From: Candidatus Obscuribacterales bacterium
GTDB lineage: Bacteria; Cyanobacteriota; Vampirovibrionia; Obscuribacterales; Obscuribacteraceae
Length of the DNA stretch: 64,000 nucleotides
Assembly: GCA_019747875.1 (NCBI GenBank)
Contig: JAIEQI010000062.1
Span: 62,001 to 126,000 of the forward strand
Direction: 5' to 3'
Positions within the stretch are counted from its first letter, which is position 1. Each line of letters opens with the position of its first letter. The translations under genes and the position numbers were made by a program. Under the pieces are notes generated by a model. The model had not been told where the DNA came from. It was given only the letters and a program-made list of their open reading frames with translations, and searched no databases. This document shows, in pieces, positions 1 to 9,492 of this stretch.

Positions 1-7
1 AATAATA

Positions 8-259
8 GTGAAACCCTTTCAAGTCAACCCCTTAGGCGCTGCAGCCGTTTTCACCATTTTAGGTATGGGTTTGATTGGGGTCCTCATCGTTTTTCCTATC
101 GCTTGCATCCATTGGACGTGGAACGAAGTCCTGACTAATTACTCTATTTTGCCTCCGATTAACGTTTGGCAAGCAGTTCTACTTTATTTGGCCATGGCAA
201 CGGTTCTCTTCTTGAGTGGTGTGGTACAAATAGAAATCGAACCGGAGCGTTTCGAGTAA
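8..259 (+). CDS. Small two-helix membrane protein, unknown
   Basis: The reading frame starts with GTG at the very edge of the window, so the true start could lie upstream. About 83 residues. Two hydrophobic stretches are visible, one near residues 12-35 and one near 52-72, joined by a short polar loop with several Trp and Asn. The C-terminus is acidic (EIEPERFE). No family is recognised. It stops 13 bases before the next gene on the same strand, so the two are probably co-transcribed. Function unknown. Confidence 0.55.
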   Translation: MKPFQVNPLGAAAVFTILGMGLIGVLIVFPIACIHWTWNEVLTNYSILPPINVWQAVLLYLAMATVLFLSGVVQIEIEPERFE

Positions 260-272
260 GTAGTTTGGCATT

Positions 273-1289
273 ATGAGACTTTTTTTGAACACAGCAATAA
301 TTGCGGCGATTCTAGCCTGCAATGGCTTCTTTGCGTCTGAAGCGCTAGCAAAGCGGGGCGACAAAGCCACGGTTGAGCCTACCGAACTTCACATGCGTGA
401 AGGTCTCAAGAAGATGAAGATGAAAGATTACGAGGGAGCGGCAGACGACTTCCTACAATCTTGTTACTTCGCCCGCAATCAGTACAATCCGCAAGGATGG
501 CTCTATTTGGGTCTTTGCTATAAAGCAAGCCGCAATTACAGCAAAGCGATCGAAGCTATCCACAACCATTTGAAGCAAACTACCGATAAAGCTGTTGATG
601 CTCACGTAGATCTGGCAGAGTGCTATATGAACATCGGCGAATACGAAAAAGCCGAAAAGGAGATCGACCAAGCACGCTACGACAGTGATGGAACAGAAAA
701 ACGCCCGTACTATGCGATGGGCGAACTTCTGGAACGTCTCGATAAACCAGGCGAAGCATTAGAGGCTTACAACACAGCACTGGCTGAACGCCCATGGACA
801 TACACAGACGCGTGGATGGGACGCGCACGCTGCAAAATGAAGCTAAATTATCCAAACGAAGCGATCAAAGACTATCGAGAAATTATTGATTCCAGTGTCA
901 AAAACGTCCCATGGACCGAGCTTTACTATAATCTCGGGCAGTGCTTGTACAAACGTGGCGACCACCAGGGCGCCATCGATCACTGGCTATACGCATTGAA
1001 AGATGATCCGGATCATTTTGATTCGCACCTGGCGCTTGGCCGAATATTCGACGAAGAGAAGCACGTAAGCTCTGCGATTACACAATATGAGCACGCTCTT
1101 CGCTGTGCTCCGAAGAACTACAACACCGATCAAATCAACAAACGACTGCTCGCGCTTCAAAGTTCTTTGAAAACTAAAGAACGCGATAAAGAAATCAAGC
1201 CCAGTCCGTACATGCGACAACAAGAAGAGGGCAGACAGCAGCAATTGCAGAAACAGCACGGTCCTGGAAGCGGCGAATCAGGATTTTGA
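273..1289 (+). CDS. Secreted TPR-repeat protein
   Basis: 338 residues. The N-terminus has a signal peptide (hydrophobic core about residues 7-20, cleavage likely after an ALA motif near 26). The rest is a run of tetratricopeptide repeats: alternating helices with G-W-L-Y-L-G-L-C-Y, A-I-E-A-I and Y-Y-N-L-G-Q-C-L-Y-K type signatures from about residue 40 to 290. The tail is Gln-rich and charged (about 305-338). TPR arrays bind other proteins or peptides, so an exported scaffold role is likely but the partner is unknown. It follows the small membrane protein closely. Confidence 0.8.
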   Translation: MRLFLNTAIIAAILACNGFFASEALAKRGDKATVEPTELHMREGLKKMKMKDYEGAADDFLQSCYFARNQYNPQGWLYLGLCYKASRNYSKAIEAIHNHLKQTTDKAVDAHVDLAECYMNIGEYEKAEKEIDQARYDSDGTEKRPYYAMGELLERLDKPGEALEAYNTALAERPWTYTDAWMGRARCKMKLNYPNEAIKDYREIIDSSVKNVPWTELYYNLGQCLYKRGDHQGAIDHWLYALKDDPDHFDSHLALGRIFDEEKHVSSAITQYEHALRCAPKNYNTDQINKRLLALQSSLKTKERDKEIKPSPYMRQQEEGRQQQLQKQHGPGSGESGF

Positions 1290-1375
1290 GCGCAACCTGT
1301 TAAAACTACTAGAACGATTGTGTTGGAATTCACCGCGTAAGAACACCGGTGACAAACTACATAGGAAAAACTATC

Positions 1376-1422
1376 ATTCCCCTACCTGGTGGTAGGAATA
1401 TGATTCACATCTCCTTTCGGAG
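1376..1422 (+). promoter_or_regulatory. Two hairpins in the leader of the DNFTPR-repeat gene
   Basis: Just upstream of the gene starting at 1436 are two inverted repeats. The first spans 1376-1399 (ATTCC..CTACC pairing with GGTAGGAAT across a short TGGT loop). The second is CTCC-TTTC-GGAG at 1411-1422, directly before the ribosome-binding site GGAGG at 1425-1429. The second stem contains a GGAG that resembles the real Shine-Dalgarno, so folding could affect translation. The regulatory role is inference. Confidence 0.4.
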
Positions 1423-1435
1423 CTGGAGGTTTTTT

Positions 1436-1786
1436 ATGGCGATTTTTGAAAGTGCAAGCGAAAAACTTCCAGCATCCAATGACAGCACTGAAAGGCTCAG
1501 CTTGGGAGCCCAGATTTTGACCGATCCTGACTCCCTAGGATTGCTGCAGAATCAGAAGTCGCGAGAAAAAGGGATCCCCCTGGCATTTTTCAGTGGTGAC
1601 ACCGGTGGCGGTGGCGGCATGTCTTTCGACCGTTCGGACAATTTCACTCCGCGAGACAACTTCACTCCCAGAGACAATTTCACTCCGAGAGACAATTTCA
1701 AGCCTCGCGACAACATGACTTTTGATAAATCGGACAATTTCCGGCCGCGCCAACCAAACACTAAGAATGATCAGATAAAGAAGTAG
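1436..1786 (+). CDS. Small DNFTPR-repeat protein, unknown
   Basis: 116 residues from the ATG at 1436, chosen because GGAGG lies six bases upstream; an in-frame GTG at 1349 would add 29 residues but runs through two hairpins. The N-terminal half is an ordinary soluble sequence (MAIFESASEKLPASNDS). A Gly-rich linker (five Gly) follows, then four to five copies of a hexapeptide D-N-F-T-P-R bounded by S-F-D-R-S and T-F-D-K-S blocks, and a basic tail ending in IKK. No family is recognised. A leader-linker-repeat layout is seen in some modified-peptide precursors, but no maturation enzyme lies nearby. Its 3' end overlaps the convergent DUF2339 gene by 26 bases. Confidence 0.6.
   Translation: MAIFESASEKLPASNDSTERLSLGAQILTDPDSLGLLQNQKSREKGIPLAFFSGDTGGGGGMSFDRSDNFTPRDNFTPRDNFTPRDNFKPRDNMTFDKSDNFRPRQPNTKNDQIKK
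1622..1750 (+). repeat. 18-bp coding tandem repeats (DNFTPR)
   Basis: Imperfect 18-base units of the form GACAATTTCACTCCGAGA, tandemly repeated inside the small gene and translated as DNFTPR. The outer units carry an extra TTTGA(C/T)..TCGGAC block, giving a bounded array. Third-position differences between units suggest the array is old or under protein-level selection. Confidence 0.8.
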
Positions 1787-4370
1787 TCGATTCCTCAAAT
1801 TTCTTGTTAAACCGAGCATAGGCATAAGCTGCCACCATGAAGAGAACACCGGCACCAATGAAAGCTATTATTCGATAGATTGTGTTTGCGCCAGAAAGGT
1901 CTACAAACAGAAGGCGCAAGATCACCAAAGCGAAGGACAAGAGTCCACAGATTCTCAAGATCTTATCCTTAGTTGCAAAACCAATCGCGAGAAGGAAGAC
2001 CCCCTCAACGGCCCAGCCGACTGAGACCAGACTGTTTTGCAAATGACTGCCAATGTGAGCCGCCAGGGCTATTGAAGCTCCCACGTTCATCACTGTTGGT
2101 GCGGCGGAGCGCTTGCCCTCACCAAGAATAGCGAGATCGGATCTGCGTATGAATATGGCAGCTCCAGTAAGTGCAGCGCAACAAAGAGAAATCACGATCC
2201 AACTATTGTGAGGATCGAGCAAGGCTCTAGAAAATACAAGGATGGCAACTAAGAGCGCGATTTGCTTTAGGAATCCGTCGCCCCAGCGGTAGCTCAGATA
2301 AGAAGCACCCAGTAATTCGGCGCAAGTAATCGCAACACCAAATTCATTTTGCGCAAGCCCTGGTGGTTCAGTCAACATGAAAAGCGCCGCAATCAAAGCA
2401 TATGATCTGTAAATAAGAGCCGAGTGAGTATCCCCATTTCGGCGGCGAAACTGAAATGCCAAATAGAACATCAGAGCAAGTTGCAAACCCCATGTCAGTA
2501 AATGATGAGCCCCAGGCAAAAACCAGCAAATTCCAATGGAAAGGAATCCAAAAATCGACCACAGTGAAAAATATGGACGCTGCCAGCGTAGTCCTAAAAG
2601 ACCAAGCCCAAATGCCTCGATAATCCAAACGAAAACAAGGATGCGATTGGCTGCCTCACCTGTAAGCACTTTCCCAAAATAAACGAGTCCCGGTATAGCA
2701 AACCATAAGAGGGCTCCCAAGCAATGGGCATACCAGTAAAAGGAAAGCTTGCTCTCCCGCTCAGATAGATTGGAAACGTTCCTAATATTGGCTGATTGAT
2801 ACAAATAGCAAGCAACAGCCATGACAATGACTGACGGAAGAATCCGAGGAATTGCGCGCGGGAAACTAAGCCCCATCGCTACTATTGTCTGGCTGGAAAA
2901 GGCTTCCACCAAACAAAACAGAGAGAGACCGAAGGCGAGCAACAATGCAAAGATCCTGAATGAGCGCAACTCATACTTCATTCCAACAAAAATCAATAAA
3001 CCCAATTCAATAGCCCAAGCAGCCAATGTCGGTTCATTCTTATTGACTGCAGGGAAGAACAAGGTTAGGGAACTAAGCGCTATCAAAGAATCGGTCAGCG
3101 CATTGTCGGGACAGCCTCTTTGCCTGGCAAATAATGCGAAGATCGCATAAGTAACGCAGACTATTCCAAAGGCAAGAGCGTTGGAATCGATAGGCAGTGT
3201 CAATCGAGCAAACGCGTGGATCAAAGAGAGAACCAGGACTGTAGCCGCCGTCACATTAACGGCAGCAGCACCACTTCTTGAGGCAGAATTGTCCTCTCTC
3301 AAAATTGTCGGCAAAATCCCGGCAGACAGAACATATGGAACTAAAAAGGCCAGGTACAAAGGCAAGTCAGGCGCCCGAGCGCCAGCCAACTGTGGCTCGA
3401 TCGAAATGGAGAATACAGCGAGCGCGCTGAAAAGACCTGAGGTATACAAGGTCGCCCATTTCTTCTTGATCGTCATAAACGAAAGAGTGAGGGTAAGAAC
3501 GGTGGATGCCAGCGCCGAAAAGATATTCAAACTGGAAAGAGATAGCGTCAAATAACCAAGACAAACCGCAAGAGATGCCACAAGCTCTGAGTTCTTTCTG
3601 AATGAGTGATAGGCCGCACACAAGGCAACGGCCGTCATGACGATAGCACCATATATGGGGTCAGAAATTACACGGACTGACTCTATATGGTGCATTGCAT
3701 AAGAAGTGAAATATGCAAGTGACCACGCACCACCACAAAGGACTTGCCCAAACCCCGGCAGCTTTTGCTTGCGCTCGAAAAATTCTCCAGCAACAAGCAA
3801 TACTGCAGAAATGATGAATCCCGTTGCTATTTTCGCAATTGGTCCAAAGTACTGGAACGAATAGCCGATCAAAAGCGCAACACCAAGCACTACAAAAGCC
3901 ATTCCGAGCTTACTTAGCCAGTAGAGTCCAATTTTGGTTTCGAGAGATTCACTCTCTGCTGGTGCAGAAACGGGACGCGCCCTATCATGAAGTGGCGGTG
4001 GAAGGCTACTTGGCACTTCAAAATCCGAAGCAACGGCAGGATTGGCATCAAAATGCGCCGACAAACTTGTGCTGTTCTCAATAACAGCTTCGGTAAGAGA
4101 CTTCAGCGTGTTCGAAGGATCCGCTAAGCCAATATGTGAGTTTGGTGCTTCGCTTGATTCGACTTTCTCTCTGGACTCCGAAATCGATGCATTTGGCTCG
4201 GAGTAGTCAGAAATTTTGGCGAAATCTTCGAGCTTGGAATTCTGAGCAAGTTGCGTTTCGAGCTTTTCGACCCGCGCGGACAAGGCCTTGACGGTCTCGG
4301 CCAAAATCTTCAACTCTTCGTCTTTATCCAAGAACTGAACTCCACAAACCACCGACAAGCATACAGCCAA
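1761..4370 (-). CDS. DUF2339 family multi-pass membrane protein
   Basis: 869 residues. A predicted coiled coil occupies about residues 15-43 (KILAETVKALSARVEKLE), followed by a Ser/Glu/Pro-rich linker to about 140. The membrane part then opens with the DUF2339 signature: K-I-G-L-Y-W-L-S-K-L-G-M-A-F-V-V-L-G followed by G-P-I-A-K-I and a G-E-F-F-E-R-K turn (about 143-205). About twenty further hydrophobic helices follow, and a charged C-terminal tail. DUF2339 proteins are conserved envelope proteins of unknown function with an N-terminal coiled coil and very many helices, which fits. It is convergent with the DNFTPR gene and overlaps its end. Confidence 0.85.
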   Translation of the reverse strand: MAVCLSVVCGVQFLDKDEELKILAETVKALSARVEKLETQLAQNSKLEDFAKISDYSEPNASISESREKVESSEAPNSHIGLADPSNTLKSLTEAVIENSTSLSAHFDANPAVASDFEVPSSLPPPLHDRARPVSAPAESESLETKIGLYWLSKLGMAFVVLGVALLIGYSFQYFGPIAKIATGFIISAVLLVAGEFFERKQKLPGFGQVLCGGAWSLAYFTSYAMHHIESVRVISDPIYGAIVMTAVALCAAYHSFRKNSELVASLAVCLGYLTLSLSSLNIFSALASTVLTLTLSFMTIKKKWATLYTSGLFSALAVFSISIEPQLAGARAPDLPLYLAFLVPYVLSAGILPTILREDNSASRSGAAAVNVTAATVLVLSLIHAFARLTLPIDSNALAFGIVCVTYAIFALFARQRGCPDNALTDSLIALSSLTLFFPAVNKNEPTLAAWAIELGLLIFVGMKYELRSFRIFALLLAFGLSLFCLVEAFSSQTIVAMGLSFPRAIPRILPSVIVMAVACYLYQSANIRNVSNLSERESKLSFYWYAHCLGALLWFAIPGLVYFGKVLTGEAANRILVFVWIIEAFGLGLLGLRWQRPYFSLWSIFGFLSIGICWFLPGAHHLLTWGLQLALMFYLAFQFRRRNGDTHSALIYRSYALIAALFMLTEPPGLAQNEFGVAITCAELLGASYLSYRWGDGFLKQIALLVAILVFSRALLDPHNSWIVISLCCAALTGAAIFIRRSDLAILGEGKRSAAPTVMNVGASIALAAHIGSHLQNSLVSVGWAVEGVFLLAIGFATKDKILRICGLLSFALVILRLLFVDLSGANTIYRIIAFIGAGVLFMVAAYAYARFNKKFEESTTSLSDHS

Positions 4371-4571
4371 AAGGCTTGGGAGAACTGAAACAGGAGCACT
4401 TAAGGAAGTGTGTTGGTAGCGCCCACGAAGTTTAACTTTATCTCAGAACCGATTTAGGCTATCCTCTTTACAACCCGACCATTGCACCCCGCAGCCATGG
4501 GCGTTCCAAGCCCCACAAATCTGGGTAGATAAGTTCTTGCAGGCTTCCACCTGCTGGCCGGTGAACTTTCG

Positions 4572-7500
4572 ATGAGCGATAAACCCAAAAAAGCTGATCC
4601 AGCAGACAAGAAGCTGGAATCAAAAGAGGAAAAGCCAGCTGGTACAACAGCGGAACAGGCTAGAAATCAGCTCGTCCACGAATCTCTGGATGATCGTCCG
4701 GCGGCGCAATCAAAGTCAAAACCAGACTCCAACTCGCAAAACGTTGTCATTGGAGGCGTAGAGGATTGGATACCATCATCCTCCATTTACTCCCATCAAG
4801 AGAAGAACGAGAATCCAAAACAGGAACAACAGGGGTCGAAATACGCCCCTGAAGAGAAGAACAAGACAACAGTGGCAACCTTTGAAGGAAGCCCCGATCC
4901 CCAGACAATGCTGGATATGGCTCAAGTGAGAGTGCAATCCGGCCAGGCCAAATGGCCCGAAGTATCTGCGCAGCCACAGCCAGAGAATCCAGGTCACGCA
5001 AATGGCAAGGGCGAGAGCGGCCCGCAAAGAACTGAAGATAAGACCTGTACGGAAGCAGATTCACCGAAAACGAATTTGGATGATTTTCCAGAGTTTTTCA
5101 GGAAACAACAAGATCAAAAGCCGCCTTCCAATCCGATAGAAGAGCAAAGACAAGAACAACAGGAAATGCGCGAAGCGGCAGCACGCGCACCGATGGCGGA
5201 GACACCACATCCGGCTTCGGTAGATATGTGGACAAAGCAAGCAACTCCCGGCAGCTGGGAGGCAATCGACTCCATTTACGGCAAACCGATGAATGCTAAG
5301 TTCGATAGCGTAGGAATCGGACAAACTGACGCAGGTGGAGCTGGAAAGCCAGGATATACCGACGGATCAAAACCCGGTGCGGAATTGCAAGCTGGACACT
5401 CATCAGGGGGGACATCTGCCCAAGAAGGTGGCGAACGCCACGCAAGCATAGATACCCACGGTATAAGCGGAAAGCCGGACCTTAGCGGCGGACGAGCCGA
5501 CCTGGGAGGGGGGAAAGAACTAGGCACAAATTCCGGCAAACCAGAGATTAGCACCGGCAGATCCGATTTAGCGGGAGGTCCGGGCAAAGGTGAGTCTGGA
5601 AGCTTAGGTCGAGCAGACCAGCACAGCTTCGAACCTGCGGGCAGAAGCGAGCTGGGCGGAAAACCGAATTCGCCGCACGCCGAAAGCACTACCGGTGGTG
5701 GCACAAGCAGAAATACGGATCTTTCAACGGTAAGCCGCAGTGAACGCAACGCCGCTGACTCAAGAGGCGACCTTCGCCAATCAGACAGTGTAGCGCCTGC
5801 CCGTTCAACAAGTTCAAATGCTGAAGTCATCTCCTCTCAGAGATCCTCAGACGAGAGAGCCGGACAAAAATTGAGCGAGTTCGGACACCGTATATCGAGC
5901 GCAGAAGAACAGAACACGATTCGCACAAAAGACAAAGATACCAACAGCAAAGAATTTGAGTTGCCGCCAACAGTTCGATATGTGCCAGAGATCAAGGAGA
6001 CAAGCCCCAGCAAGCCGACAGTGCAAGAGCAGCAAGTTCTACCTATAAACAACTTAGCCAGGGTGTCATTAGATAGCAAAAACGTTGATCAAATAAATCT
6101 TGGCGTGATTAAGAGAGCAGAAGGATCGATTGCCGACAGGAGCACACCGGTTGCTTTGACGGACCTGAAAAGCGCTTCCATCTTCCGTGACTTCAGAGCT
6201 AATGAGACTACGGTTTCTCAAGATTTCAAAGGTTCCGCTGATAGCTTGAAGCTGATCGCAAACCTAGAAGGCAGACTGCAAGCAAATGCCTTGCGGTCCA
6301 GCGAGCCCGGCAATGGCATAAGGTCCGGGGAAGCAAGCATATTCAATAGCGCGCTTAAATCAAGCGAGCTGGGTCTGGCTGCCACCCTTTCATCGCGCGA
6401 GGGCAGCATTTTAGCGCCCAAAGACGGCAGACCTGATCAGAGTATTTTTTCGACTAAGATTGGCGATGTTCAAAACTCGGCCCGCGCCATAGATATGCTT
6501 CTTGGTTCTAAATCAGAACTGGCAAATACAAAAGCTGCGGATCAAGCAGGCAGAGATGCAAAAGACCGCGGGGAGCAATCAAACATTGCGGCGCGAGGAA
6601 TCAAAGTAAATGTTTCCGGACTGAAAGATGATCTAATCGGTAACAGACTCGGCAACGCGGAAATCTCGGCAATTGGACGAGGTGAGCGCGGCGGATTTGA
6701 AATCGTCGGAGCCACTGATCGCAACCGCCCAGAAAGGGGGCAGCGAAGCGAAATCGACGACCTGGCAGAATTGAAAGCCTTACTCGATAAATCATCCAGG
6801 TTGAGTGAGAAGCGCTACTTAACTGGTGTCGAAATTGCATTAGCAGCTGCAATCGCAGCCGTAGCAGTGGCTAAAACAAGAAACGAAAAAGAACTCGCAG
6901 TCTCTCAAGCCGAACTAGCTGCCAAGCAACTTCGGGAGCTGATGGACGACACAGATCTTACAACGCCGGACATGGACGAAGATGCTAACGATCAGCTTTC
7001 ACTGCCGTGGCAAGCCGATTCCGGAGGCGACCGAAAGAGACCAGAATACATGGTCGCACATAATGATACATTGCTGAGCATTGCTGAACTTTTTTACAAT
7101 GATTCTGCAGTTGCCTGGTTGATCGCCGACATAAACAAGGACAAATTCTCAGAATTCAACGAAGATGGCAAACGAATCATAGAAATGCGCAGCCGCCAAA
7201 CGATTGAGCTGCCGCTTTGGAGCGAGGTGCACGAATTCCTCCGCAACAGATCAGAGCTGATCAAGAAAACGGAGATCGTAACAATCGTTTCAGAGACAGA
7301 AGTAGATCGCGAGTTGCTCGACTCATTCTTGAGCACCGTAATTGGTATCAGCGCCAACGGGGAAGGCAAACTTGCTGATGCTTTCGGCAATGTTTCCCTT
7401 GCAGCTCCTGCAGGCACAGACCTTCAATCTCCTGGTGCGAATCTAGCCTACATTCGATACAGCACGGGGCAAGAAGCTAGTGTTCCGCACTTAGCTCGAG

Positions 7501-7730
7501 GAAGCTACGGCGACAACGCCGCCCTGCCCGCGCTCGCCGGTGCCGGGTTAGCTGCAACGACTGCAATTGCGATGGAAGGAAACCAAATGGGGATCTTGCT
7601 TTCCCTTGGGCGAAAACTGCTACCAAGCCTTAACGTCCTAAAGAAGGCTGGAATGAACCTACAGTCTTACGTAAGTGGCAGAGATTGGCAACACAGCGGA
7701 CTATCCCGCCACGAAACCGAACAACAATAA
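4572..7730 (+). CDS. Large low-complexity protein with LysM domain
   Basis: 1052 residues and no signal peptide. Residues 1-700 are charged, Ser/Gly/Gln-rich and probably disordered, with loose repeats built on SGKPDLSGGRADLGGG-like units near 290-370. An Ala-rich helix follows at about 752-795. A LysM domain lies at about 824-880 (Y-M-V-A-H-N-D-T-L-L-S-I-A-E-L-F-Y-N-D, then A-D-I-N-K-D and I-E-L-P). LysM binds N-acetylglucosamine polymers such as peptidoglycan. The C-terminal 120 residues contain an Ala-rich hydrophobic stretch (about 990-1010). The layout resembles the large LysM tail proteins of phage-like or gliding machines, but no such genes are nearby, so the role is unknown. The Shine-Dalgarno is weak. 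Confidence 0.75.
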   Translation: MSDKPKKADPADKKLESKEEKPAGTTAEQARNQLVHESLDDRPAAQSKSKPDSNSQNVVIGGVEDWIPSSSIYSHQEKNENPKQEQQGSKYAPEEKNKTTVATFEGSPDPQTMLDMAQVRVQSGQAKWPEVSAQPQPENPGHANGKGESGPQRTEDKTCTEADSPKTNLDDFPEFFRKQQDQKPPSNPIEEQRQEQQEMREAAARAPMAETPHPASVDMWTKQATPGSWEAIDSIYGKPMNAKFDSVGIGQTDAGGAGKPGYTDGSKPGAELQAGHSSGGTSAQEGGERHASIDTHGISGKPDLSGGRADLGGGKELGTNSGKPEISTGRSDLAGGPGKGESGSLGRADQHSFEPAGRSELGGKPNSPHAESTTGGGTSRNTDLSTVSRSERNAADSRGDLRQSDSVAPARSTSSNAEVISSQRSSDERAGQKLSEFGHRISSAEEQNTIRTKDKDTNSKEFELPPTVRYVPEIKETSPSKPTVQEQQVLPINNLARVSLDSKNVDQINLGVIKRAEGSIADRSTPVALTDLKSASIFRDFRANETTVSQDFKGSADSLKLIANLEGRLQANALRSSEPGNGIRSGEASIFNSALKSSELGLAATLSSREGSILAPKDGRPDQSIFSTKIGDVQNSARAIDMLLGSKSELANTKAADQAGRDAKDRGEQSNIAARGIKVNVSGLKDDLIGNRLGNAEISAIGRGERGGFEIVGATDRNRPERGQRSEIDDLAELKALLDKSSRLSEKRYLTGVEIALAAAIAAVAVAKTRNEKELAVSQAELAAKQLRELMDDTDLTTPDMDEDANDQLSLPWQADSGGDRKRPEYMVAHNDTLLSIAELFYNDSAVAWLIADINKDKFSEFNEDGKRIIEMRSRQTIELPLWSEVHEFLRNRSELIKKTEIVTIVSETEVDRELLDSFLSTVIGISANGEGKLADAFGNVSLAAPAGTDLQSPGANLAYIRYSTGQEASVPHLARGSYGDNAALPALAGAGLAATTAIAMEGNQMGILLSLGRKLLPSLNVLKKAGMNLQSYVSGRDWQHSGLSRHETEQQ

Positions 7731-7779
7731 CTAGTTCAGCAATGTCATGCGACCGCCCTCTGGACCGGTCGAAGGAAAA

Positions 7780-8577
7780 CTATTTCCCTTTGTATGCCGG
7801 AGTGCGTTTTTCTAAAAACGCAGTGACTCCTTCTTGGAAGTCTTCACTTCTACCAGCAATTTCTTGCATGTGAGCTTCGTACTCAAGGCGCTCTTCAAGG
7901 TCAGCAAAGATTGCCGCATTGACTGCTCGCTTCGTCAAAGCGAAAGCTTTGCTAGGTCCTTTTGCCAATTGCTTCGCCCAGGTCACAGCTTCTTCCAACA
8001 CCTTTTCCTGCGGAACTAATTTATTGATGATTCCCATCTCAAAGGCTTGCTTGGCTTCCAGCTTTTCGGCTGAGAGCATTAGTTCGAAAGCCTTAGTTGC
8101 GCCAATCAAACGAGGCAAGATGAAGGTAGCGCCGGAATCTGGAACCAAACCGACTTTAGTGAAGGACTGAATGAAACTTGCGGTTTCTGATACCACGCGC
8201 AAGTCACAAGCAAGAGCCAAACTGCTGCCCGCACCAGCGGCGACACCATTGACTGCTGCGATTACGGGCTTCTCCATCCGGCGAATGCGAATCACCATCG
8301 GATTGTAACGGCGCCTGATCGAATCAGAAAGCGAGGGCTTACTGTCCGAAGCGTCGCTGAATTTGCGATTTTGCAAATCTTGCCCGGCGCAAAAGCCGCG
8401 ACCGGCACCGGTGATTACTATCGCCCGTACTTCTTTGTCTTTCTCCGCTTCCTTTAAGGCGTCGATCAGTTGAAAGCTCAGCTCGTCATTAAAAGAATTG
8501 AGCTTCTCCGGGCGGTTCAACGTTATAACGCAAACCCCCTCTGTCTTTTCGACCAATAGAATTTTTTCGTCTGTCAT
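7780..8577 (-). CDS. paaG: PaaG-like enoyl-CoA isomerase
   Basis: 265 residues, crotonase fold. Oxyanion-hole motifs are visible: G-F-C-A-G-Q-D-L (about residues 62-69) and N-G-V-A-A-G-A-G-S-S-L-A-L-A-C-D (about 109-124). Both catalytic Glu positions of true hydratases are replaced. Instead there is an Asp in V-G-L-V-P-D-S-G, the PaaG hallmark. PaaG isomerises ring-1,2-epoxyphenylacetyl-CoA to the oxepin and also shifts double bonds in the lower pathway. GGAG lies seven bases before the ATG. It is the last gene of the paaK-to-paaG run. No ring epoxidase (paaABCDE) or paaZ is present in the window, so the exact substrate is inferred. Confidence 0.8.
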   Translation of the reverse strand: MTDEKILLVEKTEGVCVITLNRPEKLNSFNDELSFQLIDALKEAEKDKEVRAIVITGAGRGFCAGQDLQNRKFSDASDSKPSLSDSIRRRYNPMVIRIRRMEKPVIAAVNGVAAGAGSSLALACDLRVVSETASFIQSFTKVGLVPDSGATFILPRLIGATKAFELMLSAEKLEAKQAFEMGIINKLVPQEKVLEEAVTWAKQLAKGPSKAFALTKRAVNAAIFADLEERLEYEAHMQEIAGRSEDFQEGVTAFLEKRTPAYKGK

Positions 8578-8625
8578 TACTTTTCTCCGATAAAACTAAG
8601 AGCTTGTTCGAAAAACTAATTTCTC

Positions 8626-8651
8626 GAAGCCGGCAGGAGGCCGGCGATTCC
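8626..8651. repeat. REP-like palindrome (GCCGGC..GCCGGC)
   Basis: In the 84-base gap between the two crotonase genes: GAAGCCGGCAGGAGGCCGGC followed by GATTCC. The inverted GCCGGC arms make a strong short hairpin. It is closely related to an element at 17764-17790 (GCCGGCAAGATGCCGGC then GCTCCC). Confidence 0.65.
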
Positions 8652-8661
8652 ACGTCCCTAA

Positions 8662-9444
8662 TTAGCGTCCAACAAAGTTTGCGGGTCGCTTCTCCATGAA
8701 TGCTTTCATGCCTTCCTTTTGATCTTCTGAGGCAAAGAGCATGTAGAAGCTCTTCCGCTCGAAGTTGAGTCCTTCGGTGAGGGTTGCATCATAGGTTTTG
8801 AGAACAGATTCCTTAGCCATGCGCAAAGCAAGCGGTGATTTCTTTGCTATTTCCTTTGCAAGAGATTTGGCTTCATCAAGGAGTAATTCAACAGGAACAA
8901 TCTTATTGACCAGGCCCATTTGCAAAGCTTCCTGTGCCGATACAGGACGACCGGTGAGGATGATTTCCATCGCCTTAGCTTTTCCAACAGCACGAGTCAA
9001 ACGTTGCGTTCCACCGGCTCCGGGAATTACGCCGATATTGATCTCCGGCTGACCGAACTGAGCCGTTTCGGAAGCGATGATCATGTCGCATGTCATTGCA
9101 AGCTCACAGCCGCCGCCCAGAGCGAAGCCGCTAACGGCTGCAATAATTGGCTTCTTAACGAAACGAATTCGATCCCATGTAGCCAAATTATCTTTGAGTA
9201 AAATCGAAACAGCACTTTCGTCGCACATTTCTTTGATGTCGGCGCCGGCAGCAAAAGCCCGCTCACTTCCTGTAAGAATAATGACGCGCACCTTATCATC
9301 AGCATCAAAGGCTTCCATCGCATCTGCAAGTTCCTGCATCAATTCATGATTGAGCGCATTCAGAACTTGAGGACGATTGAGCGAGACAATTGCGATCGCT
9401 CCTTCGACTTCTGTCTTGATGTTGTTATACGTAGCGCTGGTCAT
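8662..9444 (-). CDS. paaF: Enoyl-CoA hydratase (PaaF-like)
   Basis: 260 residues from the ATG at 9444, preferred because GAGG lies eight bases upstream; an ATG ten codons earlier (9474) has no such site. Crotonase fold with A-F-A-A-G-A-D-I-K-E-M (first oxyanion loop) and G-G-G-C-E-L-A-M-T-C-D followed by F-G-Q-P-E-I. Both catalytic glutamates of classical enoyl-CoA hydratases are therefore present, and I-P-G-A-G-G-T-Q-R-L completes the signature. It hydrates trans-2-enoyl-CoA, here probably 2,3-dehydroadipyl-CoA in phenylacetate breakdown, though a general beta-oxidation role is also possible. The upstream gap holds a dispersed repeat. Confidence 0.85.
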   Translation of the reverse strand: MTSATYNNIKTEVEGAIAIVSLNRPQVLNALNHELMQELADAMEAFDADDKVRVIILTGSERAFAAGADIKEMCDESAVSILLKDNLATWDRIRFVKKPIIAAVSGFALGGGCELAMTCDMIIASETAQFGQPEINIGVIPGAGGTQRLTRAVGKAKAMEIILTGRPVSAQEALQMGLVNKIVPVELLLDEAKSLAKEIAKKSPLALRMAKESVLKTYDATLTEGLNFERKSFYMLFASEDQKEGMKAFMEKRPANFVGR

Positions 9445-9492
9445 TTCCTTAACCTCTCTTTCCTTAACGGTCATTGTTCAATTTCCTCTTTT

